Notes under the pieces: generated by a model
Database searches by the model: none
The model's input: the letters and a program-made list of their open reading frames with translations, nothing else
Told to the model about the DNA's origin: nothing
Part shown: piece after piece, positions 1 to 10,392 of the stretch
Layout: the number at the start of each line of letters is the position of its first letter
Numbering within the stretch: the first letter of the stretch is position 1
NCBI RefSeq assembly: GCF_000224145.3
Contig: NC_020179.2
Span: forward strand, 2,009,612 to 2,073,611
Origin: Ciona intestinalis
Lineage: Eukaryota; Chordata; Ascidiacea; Phlebobranchia; Cionidae
Reading direction: 5' to 3'
Length of the DNA stretch: 64,000 bases
Program-made: the position numbers and the translations under genes

Positions 1-2444
1 AAGCCTATTGTGATTTGTTTTAGTTTTTTTGGCAATATACAAATTAAAAAGCTCATTACCTACTAAAGCTAGAAAAAGCTAAAAATAGCAATTATACAAC
101 ATATATACTAAATATCATTTACAATTTCGCCGAAGGGCAATTTAAATTACAAGAAATTATGTGTATTGGTTTCTTCTAAGGACTGGTATAAGCAGAATCT
201 GGTCCAGCAATTCGAGTCGATCAGCGGCGAATGAACGTCTTTCTTATTTGTTTCCCTCCGTGAGTCACTTCCTTTGCCTTTAATCAGTAAGTGTACAGAG
301 TGTTTGTGCGGCGAGCATAACACCGAAATGACAAAGCGCCACGCTCCCGGGCGCTTAGCGTATTCAATGAAAACCTAACATCCTGTTTAGGTGAGCGTTT
401 GAACTAAACACTGATGCGCGTAACAGTCATTACTAAAGTGCGCCAACATTGATTTGCCCTAAACTGCTGAGGCATACCTGAAAGTATTTGATTTCTATCA
501 CAGAAATGAGGAATGTTGCCTTTTATCTGATAAATCCATGCCAAGCTCACTTTCGCCTAGTTTGAACGAGCTTAAAACCAGGCGAGCGTACAGTAAACAC
601 TCAAAACAGATCGCATTGTATTTTCGGCCATCTCATAACCCGTAATGGATTTTTCCCTTTGTGTCTTTAGCCATATACCGAGGAATTGCGCGTCGTACGG
701 CAGGTTCTTATCACTTTAACCACTTTAGCGAGTAGTTCGTCGCAACGAATGAAATGATTCATAGGACTGCGATATTCTTCTGGTAGTCAAAACAATACAG
801 CTCACTCTTTCATGACCGATTTACTATCTGGTATAATAGCCGTTAAAGCGCGACCCGTTTAACTAATTTATATTCACATTGCCGATACTGAAAAGGTTTT
901 TGTTACACCATAACATTATTCCTGACGCCGAGAACACGCTATAGCACTATTTAAACATTTGTATCTGGGCTGATCCGCGCGATACATGGAACAAAGGCTC
1001 TGTGTCGAACTAGGTGTTACATAAAACGACAAGAAATGGCCTGGTAAACAAGAGCTCTTTTATAATCGACTCCAAATCTTGCCTGTCGTGCCTTTGTTCA
1101 ATGCAGGGCGAGGGCGGTTACATCACGGACTGTTTGTAAGCAAAAGGGAGAAAGGCGGTGAGCGAGAAATCCAATACCCCCTTTTGCCTTGTATATTTCG
1201 CTTTTGTTGCGTCCTGGTTATTACTTCCCATTTGGCGAAGAGGCAAGCCATCATTCTGTTTCTCTCTCCAACACTGCGCGCTCACTCTGAGCCAAGAGCA
1301 GTCGTTTCTCTCTTGGAGCAAAGTAACTGTCTCGCGCACTTCGTTATAACTTCCATTTCGCAGAAAAGCTCCAACCCCCGCTCCAAACTCCAATGTAATA
1401 ACACAATGTTTGGGATAGTAAACACTATGCGCTAAACCAACCACCCAAATCTAGTCACGTCGTTAATTATTCGATCCGGTATTTGAACTGTACGTTGCAT
1501 TGTAGCAAGTGCTTATACACAATGAATTATTTTACTCATATTACTGAACATGCTTTTGCCGTTTTATGATAAGTTCAAGTTAGGTAAACGTTTAGGGTAT
1601 GAAATGAAAGGTCGGAAAATAGTTTATAAATTAAATGACACGAATTTTTTGCCTTTTTTGATAAATTAATGAAAATTAAAGCGAAACAACGAAGAAAGTA
1701 CTTGGTTATTCTCTAAACACTAATTGCAATGTAGGAATTATGCCACGTTTTATTTCATACACCATGACTAACACAATGAAAATAGCAAAGGTAAAGACTT
1801 GGCAACGGTTTTCTGAGCGAATCTGCGCACCCGAGATCTCAAGACTGACATTTCGTTGAACCATAGACAATATATCACTGACGGTAGGCAACCGTGGCTA
1901 TCCTTTCTTAGCAAAGTGATTTATCAACGGTTGTAATGCCTCCTACCTCAAATTCCAGAGCTTTATGGAACGTGGGTGTTGTTTTTACACCGTTGTTTTC
2001 GCCGCACCAGCGCTTCGATCGGTTTTAGCCCAGAAGTGTCGCCTACGTGGAAGATTTTTCAAAGATTGGAATTTTGGGAGGACTTGAAAGCATCTCTTTT
2101 AAAATGTGTCGATATGGAGAAAAGTCCGATTTAAAATTTAAAAGTTATTTCAGTAGATGTTTATGCATGTATTCAACTATATCGTTACATTTAATGACTT
2201 GGAAATCTTTTTAAAGTACCGTTTCCAAGAATACAAACATAATCATATGACACATTATTTCATAGCAAAATCTGAATATTTTAACAATTTCTACCTAGTT
2301 TGAATAATTTATTTCGCACTTTACCTAATTCTTTGTCAGCAAAATTTTCTAGAAAAGGCCAAAATAAGAAAAAATACCTTGTTACATATACCGTTTTGTT
2401 GTCGATTGCACGAAAAATATAGAAGTCGTGTTGTAAAATATATG

Positions 2445-2630
2445 TAGTAGGGTGGGCGAAGATGGGACACCTTTAGCACAAAATATCCTGATCGTGTTTT
2501 AAACAATTAATAACGGTCTACGAGAGTCGTGAGAATACAGTTTTATAATTCTTTGAACGTTTTTTTGTTTACTATCACATAAAACGAGAAAATAGAATGA
2601 AAAGGTGTCCCATCTTCCTCAACCCTACTA
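2445..2630. repeat. MITE with GGGTGGGG termini, copy 1
   Basis: The left end reads TAGTAGGGTGGGCGAAGATG and the right end is its near reverse complement, ending CCTCAACCCTACTA. The interior (a stretch resembling AACAATTAATAACGGTCTA, then AGTCGTGAGAATAC) recurs in about ten other copies here. TA-rich flanks suggest a Tc1/mariner-type TA target. Non-autonomous; no coding capacity. Confidence 0.85.
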
Positions 2631-2984
2631 TATAATGGGTGGTATTTCTTAGTTAAACAAATGAGTTTTGTGACGTAGGATTGTTCTTTAGTATTGCGCG
2701 CAATCTATTATTCATAGGCATTTGTTGCATTCGTTGCGAACTGACTTTTCTCCTTTGCTTCTGGATTAAGCAAAATTTCAATACATCAAAATACTATTAG
2801 GGTGTACCAATATACGAATAATAATAAGAAAATTTGCCCACCAGCAATTGCTTTTGCCTTCATACATCGGCGTAATAAGCTTGCTTTATTTTACGTGTGT
2901 TACTTTATTATAGTACAAACATTACAAAATAGTGAATGTTAATGATATATAATTATAACTAGCATATTTAACAAACACGGCTTA

Positions 2985-3090
2985 AAGACACTAGTGGGTT
3001 GTCTAAAAGCCCCCCATAAAAAAGTAATAAAATGTATGAACATCCGTGTTATAACGACTGTCGTTTTTCAGCCACGCGAGGATAAAGTAA
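2985..3090 (+). repeat. tRNA-headed SINE, 3' part only
   Basis: Matches the second half of the SINE family that is full length at 20131-20430, from the stretch ACTAGTGGGTTGTC to GCCACGCGAGGATAAAGTAA. The tRNA-like head is missing and the interior is shortened. Confidence 0.75.
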
Positions 3091-3189
3091 AGAGGTTCAT
3101 TTACGCATTTAAGACAAAAAACTATTCAAGTTCTTTTTACAAAAATTGAACGTAAGTAAATGTATGCTTACAAACATATAACAGAGCTT

Positions 3190-3240
3190 ACGCATGCGCA
3201 GAACGCCCATGTAAACTCGTACGAAGCATTGCGCATGCGT
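3190..3240. promoter_or_regulatory. Paired GCGCATGCG palindromes (NRF1-like)
   Basis: ACGCATGCGCA and TGCGCATGCGT form an 11-bp perfect inverted repeat with 29 bp between the arms. Each half resembles the NRF1 binding palindrome TGCGCATGCGCA. No gene start is evident nearby, so a promoter role is only a suggestion. Confidence 0.3.
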
Positions 3241-3677
3241 CTGGACAGGAAGAAATATTTTCTTAAGCAACAAACTGATTTTTGTATTTTCTTTGAATCT
3301 TACGGCGCCGCTATTGGTTTGACTCATAAGCATATGAATTATTTAACAGGGATACGAACATGCGTCTCGCTTGCGCTTGACTGCTGCCAAGTCGGTTAAT
3401 ACGTCTAGCCTGTAGAGTAATTTAGCGACATAAAATACAAAAACGATTAATAGTCAATAAAAAAAGTAGTTTCTAAAGAAGTATAAAGTGATTTTTCGAT
3501 AGTTTTTGAAAACATTTTTGTGGTTTTGATCTAATTCTACAAAATGTTTAATTAGTTGCAAGAAGGACAGAACGAACAATCCTAAAATATTCAGCAGTTT
3601 TTTTTCAGGCAATTATTGGTTCATTGTTCTTGTCCGCCACCTACCGACATAAACGTTTGTTGTAGCCTGCCACCGTA

Positions 3678-3895
3678 AAGAATGAATGAATGTAACTCGC
3701 TTTATTTTTGCGTGGCCGAAAAACGATAGTGGATTTTTATGTATAGCTGATATTTTGAACCGCCGGTTATGTAACCACCCGGTTGGGGCAATTGCCGTTA
3801 AGTGTCTTGCCCAAGTACACGTACACGGACAATGGTAGCAGCGACAAGCTTTGAACCCGAAGCACAACACGTCAATGCCCCAACCATGACTAGCG
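3678..3895 (-). repeat. tRNA-headed SINE, diverged copy
   Basis: Read on the minus strand it has the family's tRNA-like head, the segment AGACACTTAACGGCAA, a shortened middle and the tail CATTCATTCATTC. Part of the body between the tail and the middle is deleted. Confidence 0.8.
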
Positions 3896-3975
3896 GGACG
3901 GAAGTCGAAAGAACATACCAGTTATGAAAACGTTTCGCTCATGTATTGGAAAAACGATCTTTAAAAATATCATAT

Positions 3976-4172
3976 GGTAGGGTGGGGAAAGACGGGACAC
4001 CTTTAGCACACAACATCCAATTACCCCGTAAGTGTTTAATACAACTAACAGCGGTCTATGGAAGTCGTGAGAATACGGTTTTATAATTCTTAATTCTAAT
4101 ATTCTTTATTTACCATCAAATTGAATGAGAAAATGGAATGAAAATGTATCCATATCCTCCCGCACCCTACTA
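3976..4172. repeat. MITE with GGGTGGGG termini, copy 2
   Basis: The ends GGTAGGGTGGGGAAAGACGG and CTCCCGCACCCTACTA are inverted relative to each other; the interior matches the copy at 2445-2630, including AGTCGTGAGAATACGG. The right flank TATA is compatible with a TA target site. Confidence 0.85.
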
Positions 4173-5209
4173 TATAATATTTGTTAGCCGTTACGCTAGT
4201 TGCCATTGTATCTTGTCCAAGTCAAACTCTCTACACTTCCTCACAATCCACAATGATAGGCAGCATCAAGGATCAAGCATCAGAGTACGATTTCCCTCGT
4301 TTACTAGCCGTGCGCTATAAATTACGGTCATAAAGTTTTCGAATTTCGTCGATATCCATTGTCTTTCATCCATAAAACAACTCATCCATATACACTTTCA
4401 TTCATATAACAACGAGAGCCAACCTTTCAATTAACAAAATTAAAAAAGCTACACCTGTTTCTAAACCAATTTCCACGACGGTCGCATAACACTAATTGTA
4501 GGCAGCACGAAGTCAGTTTATTTGTCCCATATTTAAGTTACATAATCTAAATTACCGGAAATAAAGGCAAAAGCATCACCCATGATATGAGATGTTACCG
4601 TATTTTGAACGAACCTCCTTATTTTATCGCTTAAACTATTTTTTTCTAATTGACGTCATTTGAATTCATCCTGACACACTATATAACGTATGGCATACTA
4701 TTGCGGGAATGTTTGTGAAACATGAAGCTTAATACTATATGCTGCTTTTAAGGGCTACCATTGCTTATAATACAGATAGGTTAGTCTGTGTTGGTTAATT
4801 CGCATACACTCATACAAACAAAAGAGTTCTAAATGGACTCCAGCAGTAATATACAGCATTGGGTGAGATTAAAACATGCAGCTTACAGAGTGCCTTTAAA
4901 TGATGATAAAAAAGCTTGGTTTAAGTTAATACTGTGCAGATAGGGAAAGTGCAGTGATTACAATAGAGTGTTATACAATGGACAAACAAGCGTGCAAGAA
5001 TGTTTCATTAAACAGTTGTCAGAGTGCTATCAATGTCATCTGTAAAACAAAAGATCTTAGCAAAATTTAGAGGAATATTCACAATCACATATGAAAAAAA
5101 TATTAAAATAAACCCACAAAAGTTGTAGTTTACTGTAGTATGCAATGTGTAATAACAAACGCATGATAATACTATAATATATTGTAACTTGACAGTGGAC
5201 ATGATGTCT

Positions 5210-5450
5210 TTAGTACACACTTTTGTTTCAATTGGAAGTTTTACTTGAAAATAATTATCTCATTAATGGCTCATTTGTCTGCTAGGTGTAGCGACCACGC
5301 TTACTTTCTTCCAACTAAATGTAAATATGTTTTTAACTGTAAGCGTGTTTTAAGAACTGTTGTTTTGTTGCTATATCCTGTCTTTTCGTTTAAAATATCT
5401 ATAAATCTTCGCTACCGTAATCAAAGGGACAAACAAAAGATATTATTCTT
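5210..5450 (-). repeat. Short interspersed repeat, ATT-tail family
   Basis: Member of a 200-250 bp family also found at 19493, 27150, 34195, 42580, 50880 and 63600. Shared blocks on this strand are GGTGTAGCGACCACGCTTA, AACTGTTGTTTTGTTGCTA and CGTAATCAAAGGGACAAA. Every copy ends beside the GACAAA block in a variable ATT-rich run, as SINEs do. No A or B box was recognised. The tail overlaps the last codons and stop of SPARC. Confidence 0.75.
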
Positions 5451-8400
5451 TTAAAAGTAACATTTTTCTATTTTTACCTTCCTGTAGCCCTAAAGCTTCA
5501 GCCCACTCGTATAATGAGATGAGATGATCCTTATTTGCATCAGCAGTTGAGAAAAAGGTGTCTGTGCAATGTTCCAGTGGTACGAGAGGTGCACGCATTG
5601 GCTCAAGCTCACGCTTACTCAAATACCTGGTTGGACACATTTATCAAACTACTTTATAGTATATAGTAGAAAGGGGGAAGACCGGACACCATTAATAACC
5701 AAATATCCTGATCGTTTCTTTTAAACAATTAAGTATGTTCGATGGGAGTCATGAAGATACGTTTTATAATTCTTCGAATGTTTTTTGTTTACTACTGAAT
5801 GGAATATGCCCTATCTTTCCCACTCTACTATATATTGATTAGGACTTGAACTGATTGTATTATGGTGGATCATTTTAATGTTATTGTTAAACAAAATTAC
5901 AGTTGTACAGCAAGTTTCCCAAACCTTTTTTTTCATAAACCTTTTTATTGAAATTTTTATTTTTATGATCCCAGGTAAGATCTTGAGTGATTCATTTTTT
6001 TGTGACCATGAAAAGATTTATAGCCTACTTCAAAGGAGTTATACAAAAAAAGAATTGGCAGCGATTTTTTTTAATTGATAATTTTTCTTATTTACAGTGA
6101 GATAAAATGAAATGATTTGTTTTGTTGTTAATACCTTTTTTCTTCTTGCTTTAATTAATTTAACCTCCATGGCTATATTTGATGATGTGAATAAAGTATA
6201 TGTTGGTATCCATGGTATATGCCAATAATCATTGTAGGTCATTATACAATTAATGTTTAAATTTTTACATTTAAATGAAATTGTTGTGCACAGACTCTGA
6301 ACAACCAAAGTTTCATGTGCTAGAAAACGAGTTCAAAAATAATAGATTAACTATAGCTTACCATTCTTTGACTTTTATTAATTATAATAGGAAAATATTT
6401 TTTCCATGGATTTACCACACAAAAACTTTAACTATCATCAATTATAATAGCCATTAATTATCCATAAATATTATCACACACAAAAAAAAAGAAGCGGTTT
6501 ATAACTTTGCCACACTGCTACTCATTATCACCTACTTGTCGGTAGGATTTACATCCAGAATTCCAAATTTCCAGTGAATTGGGTATTTATATAAGGGGTA
6601 GAACTTCTGAAACTCTCGACTCATTAAATCGATATGATGTTCTTCATAGGTTTGCAAGCGGTCACGGTTTGCTACCAGTTTTCGACCCTGCAGTAATTAG
6701 TGCAATTGTGTATTATAAAAAAAAATAAAAAGCTTTTTTATATTTTTGGATAAAATGTAGTGGTTTAAATAATAAACCATAAAAGAGACAACATGTTTAT
6801 AAAAACAACTATAAAAATGACAATATACTGTTATGCAGCACACTTGAAACAAGTTTTATCACTGTATTGCCTTGTTTTACACCAAGAGCTTTATTTTATC
6901 CCCAAATAGCTTTAGTCAATAACCATGTAGACTATTATGGTTATTGCTCTCAGGTGCAGACCACAAATTTTCTCACTGTCTGAATGGGAAACCTAACTGT
7001 TAGACTCACAAAACCTGTCTGCTGTTGCCTAAGGCACATATACTTAGTCTTACAGTGATTTCCTATTTTAAAAGACTAGTTACAACCTGTTGGCCTATTG
7101 TTAGATCTTTTTTGCATTCTTGTTTCAACATCAATTGTAAATTATGTAATTTTTATATCTTTCCAGCTACAACATTTAATTAGCAATGTTTCAATTGTAA
7201 AAATTTTGACTAACTAATAAGTAGCAATTATCTATTCTAATAACTCGTTAAAACTAGTTCTACTGGATTAGATATAAGTGAGTAATTAAACCACTTAAGC
7301 TTAAAATTATGTCAATTTATTTCTTATTTATCTGGAAGTACAGTACTAATATCCTGTCTCATTTAAACACTAAGACCCAATAATTGGTTGATTACTTCAG
7401 AAGATTAAATGAATTGTTAAAAATGATACATTTTAACAAGGAAACTGATTCTTAGAATTTTTTCACTCAAAATACAGAAACATCAAAAGTGTAAAAAAAT
7501 TATTAAAAAAAAAAAAAAAAACTATTGAAATTTGGCTTGCTTGGTTCAACAAACAAAGTTTCATACTACACTTACATGAAATCTTTGTTTTTCATTGAGA
7601 CCCCCCATATCCTCTGCTTCATCATACATTTGAAGATAAATGTTTTTAATCCATGATCTCATTCGAGTGGGGTATTCGCTTAACTCATGCTCTCCACATG
7701 GTTGAATTTCTTAAAACAAATCAATATTAAATCTAACAACTCTTTAAGTTTCCTGGTAATTTACCTTTATGTATTTAATCATTTACTAAATAAAAACAAG
7801 AACTGTTATAAATATTATAAAAGGTTAACAAAAGTACCTTTTATCCATTCAAAATGTGCTATTGTAGAATTAATATTAACATTTTTTAATGATAATTTTG
7901 TTAAATACCTTTGCAGTCCCCGTAATAGTCAAGTCTAAGATGCTGTACACCCTTAGCCTTGTTTTGCTTCATTATACATTTGGTTCTCCACAATTCACAC
8001 TCACTTGTGTAAGTGTTGTTGTCTGTACCACACACTCTGTGTATACAATTACACGTTAGCGCAAACGTGGTAAAAGCAAATTAAAATCTAGACAAAGTTT
8101 CAAACCTCTTTACTGTGTCTGTATATGGTTAAAAATGGGACTTTGGATAAAATTTCTTCAGAGCCTAGGCAAAACCAACACATTAAAGCATATTTGTCAC
8201 CTGAAGTCGGTTTCTGAACTGTCACACTCGACGATGCATCTACATTTAGGTTTATTTGTCTTTGTCAGATAACACTCCTTTCCAGGTTTACACGGAAATA
8301 GATCGCATGGGTCTGAAAATCAGGAGAATTTAAAATATTAACACACAGCACAGCTATGATGATGGATTGATGAGTCAAATTTTGGTTTCCAATTGTATTT

Positions 8401-9614
8401 AATATAAATAAAAAACTATTTAAAGTTATTTTAACATGTACGTGATACAGCTTTGTTAAACAACGAAATACATAGGCAAGAAAGTAGTAACCGGTAACCT
8501 TTATTTTGTATCATTTACTTACTTGTTTGAATGACATCCACATCTGGTACGGGGGAATCCTCTGTTTCATCATCATCATCTTCTTCTTCTTCTTCACTGG
8601 CAACATCAGAACCCTCCTCTGTGTCTTCTGCTGTATCAGTTTCCTCTGTTTCTTCTTCAGTATCGCTAGTTTCTGCATCTTCGTCATCAGTTTCATCATC
8701 CTATTAAAAAGTAGATTATTCACCAAAATTTTGTCAACTGCTTTAAAATGTTTCAAAGGTCTGCACAAATTTGTAATTTTGAACAACAGAACTAAATATC
8801 CTTGTAAAGTATTAGCAGCACCTGAAAACTAAGTTATTGAACCATTCTCGATTAAAAATAAAATTAATTGAAAGGTATAATAACAGTAGAAATGCTATAC
8901 AGTTAAAAAAGGAAGAAATTTTGATCAGACCTTAGAATTGTCTTCTTGATCATCAGTATTCTCATCTACATCCAAGTCATCCTCCTCTTCATTAACATCT
9001 CGGAGGTTAGGAGTTACACGATTTACTTCTTCTCTTGCTCGCTGGAGTTCCACTTCGTTGTCGATTAATTGCGACTCAGTGTTAAACGCCTTTTAAATAA
9101 ATATGTTTATTTTAGCACATATATATATATATATAAGCCCATAATGGTGGCAGTGTCAAGCCTCGAACCAGTACTCTCCGGTGAAGAAGTGCACGGTTGA
9201 ACCACTACCACAACATAGATGGAACACCATTTAACATTTTCTTGTCCCATTTAGTAGGAAACAAAGAACATTCAAAAGTCAAAAATAATTCTCACGACCT
9301 CCATAGACTGTTGTTAATTGTTTAAAACATGATCAGGATATTTGCATATTATGTGCTAAAGATTTCCCATCTTCCCCCACCCTATTTTATTCCATAAATA
9401 ACTTACTTTTTAAAATTAACAAATTCGTTGATATCAGCCATTTCAAAAACAAACGGTCAAAGTTATCTATTTGTCTTAACAGTATATCAACGCAATTAAA
9501 GTATAAAACTACCGTAAGCAAGCAAATATATGATAAGTTACGAAGTAATGTACTTACAGTAACAGAAATGCAAAACAGGAATAGCAAAGCGACAGATACT
9601 ACCGCCGTCTTCAT
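5443..9614 (-). CDS. SPARC: SPARC / osteonectin, secreted calcium-binding matrix glycoprotein
   Basis: SPARC binds collagen and calcium in basement membranes. Eight exons: 9558-9614, 8931-9089, 8523-8700, 8201-8312, 7909-8036, 7576-7709, 6536-6687, 5443-5626 (368 codons with stop; frame open throughout, GT/AG at each border). Exon 1 encodes the signal peptide MKTAVVSVALLFLFCISVT. Exons 2-3 encode a very acidic Asp/Glu domain, longer than in vertebrates, so the protein is about 367 aa against about 300. Exons 4-5 form the follistatin-like cysteine module (NPCDLFPCKPGKEC to DYYGDC). Exons 6-8 are the extracellular EF-hand domain; the last exon has the loop DANKDHLISLYE with Asp, Asn, Asp, Ser and Glu at positions 1, 3, 5, 9 and 12. 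After EWAEALGLQEGK the C-terminus is unusual: NRKMLLLKE, with its stop inside a repeat tail. Confidence 0.93.
5665..5830. repeat. MITE with GGGTGGGG termini, copy 3
   Basis: Shortened copy downstream of the SPARC stop. The left end is degraded (AGTAGAAAGGGGGAAGACCG), the right end reads CCCACTCTACTATA, and the interior shares the AACAATTAAGTATGTTCGAT and GAAGATACGTTTTATAATTC blocks. Confidence 0.8.
9125..9215 (-). repeat. SINE head fragment next to a (TA)n run
   Basis: Contains AATGGTGGCAGTGTCAAGCC and TCGAACCAGTACTCTCCGG, the tRNA-like head of the SINE family on the minus strand. A TA microsatellite occupies 9117-9134. It lies in SPARC intron 1. Confidence 0.6.
9237..9388. repeat. MITE with GGGTGGGG termini, partial copy
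   Basis: Keeps the interior (AATAATTCTCACGACCTCCA, TTGTTAATTGTTTAAAACAT) and the end TTCCCCCACCCTATTTTAT, but the opposite terminus is missing. Located in SPARC intron 1. Confidence 0.8.
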
Positions 9615-10392
9615 TTTTGAGTGTAGCGTCTTTCCGTTCCGTGAAAAATCCAGACTGCTTTTGTCTGACGACTACGGCCCAATGCTCAAGGCCTTTTGCT
9701 CGAGAAAAACGCAGACGCCCGCTCATGTAAATAGTACGCGCAATTTCCACTGGCGTGACCTATTTGCTGGTAGATTTAAAAGCCCTTTGACAGCGTGTTT
9801 TATGGCTCTTGAGGACTATGCTTGTGTACGTGTAAGGACACAGCATCAAATTCATTTCCGCGGCCGAAAATGATCAGATTTTTGGCTTTAAACCGTTACT
9901 ATTAGTCCATCTCAAAAATGTATCAAAACTAGATGCAAAATTTCTTCTTCTTTCCCAGTAGACTCAAGAAAAGACAACATTGACAAGCTGATATGATTTG
10001 TACTTCAGTTCCAACAAAGGCTTTTGATGTAAAACATTTTAATGTAAAAGCTTTGATGACGTTATACATTTAGCAGAGATCAGATTTTTGGCTTTAAACC
10101 GTTACTATTAGTCCATCTCAAAAATGTATCAAAACTAGATGCAAAATTTCTTCTTCTTTCCCAGTAGACTCAAGAAAAGACAACATTGACAAGCTGATAT
10201 GGTTTGTATTTCAGTTCCAACAAAGGCTTTTGATGTAAAACATTTTAATGTAAAAGCTTTGATGACGTTATACATTTAGCAGCATCAAAATCTTTTTCAG
10301 CTTGATTTTTGCACAAAAAATGTAAACCAAAAATGTACAGGGGGCCTGATCATTGGTAAAGGTTGTCTAAGACTTGGTTTGGTTGAATTTTC
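9615..10392. other. SPARC upstream region and RBM22 3' flank
   Basis: Between the start of SPARC and the stop of RBM22, both on the minus strand. It holds the SPARC promoter and 5' UTR (about 9615-9870, locally CpG-richer) and a 206-bp tandem duplication (9872-10283). No further gene is seen. Confidence 0.6.
9872..10283. repeat. Two-copy tandem duplication, 206-bp unit
   Basis: GATCAGATTTTTGGCTTTAA starts at 9872 and again at 10078, and the two units run in register to CATTTAGCAG. By eye they differ at only two sites (ATGATTTGTAC against ATGGTTTGTAT). Each unit includes GATGACGTTA, a CRE-like core. The unit resembles none of the interspersed families here. Confidence 0.95.

Larger units (their letters stand above)
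1..5442. other. Intergenic region, no gene recognised
   Basis: No open frame here reads like a known protein or links to others through splice sites. Positions about 180-1500 are visibly richer in G+C and CpG than the rest of the window and lack the common repeats, which would suit a regulatory region or unmethylated promoter of a gene lying to the left (inference). From 2445 on, the region holds copies of the GGGTGGGG MITE, SINE pieces and a short inverted repeat, listed separately. The part just left of 5443 probably includes the SPARC 3' UTR. Confidence 0.6.

Noticed and set aside
1079-1444. Overlapping open frames of 118 aa (+) and 108 aa (-)
   Set aside because: Neither looks like a protein family, they overlap on opposite strands, and no splice partners were found; the local CpG richness simply makes stops rarer.
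3613-3870. 85-aa open frame on the minus strand
   Set aside because: It is a translation of a SINE copy (3678-3895). The same applies to frames at 15725, 20123, 54521 and 57868.
8506-8832. 108-aa hydrophobic frame on the plus strand
   Set aside because: It is the reverse of the acidic GAA/GAT-rich SPARC exon 3; the Phe/Ile-rich look comes from the opposite strand of Asp/Glu codons.
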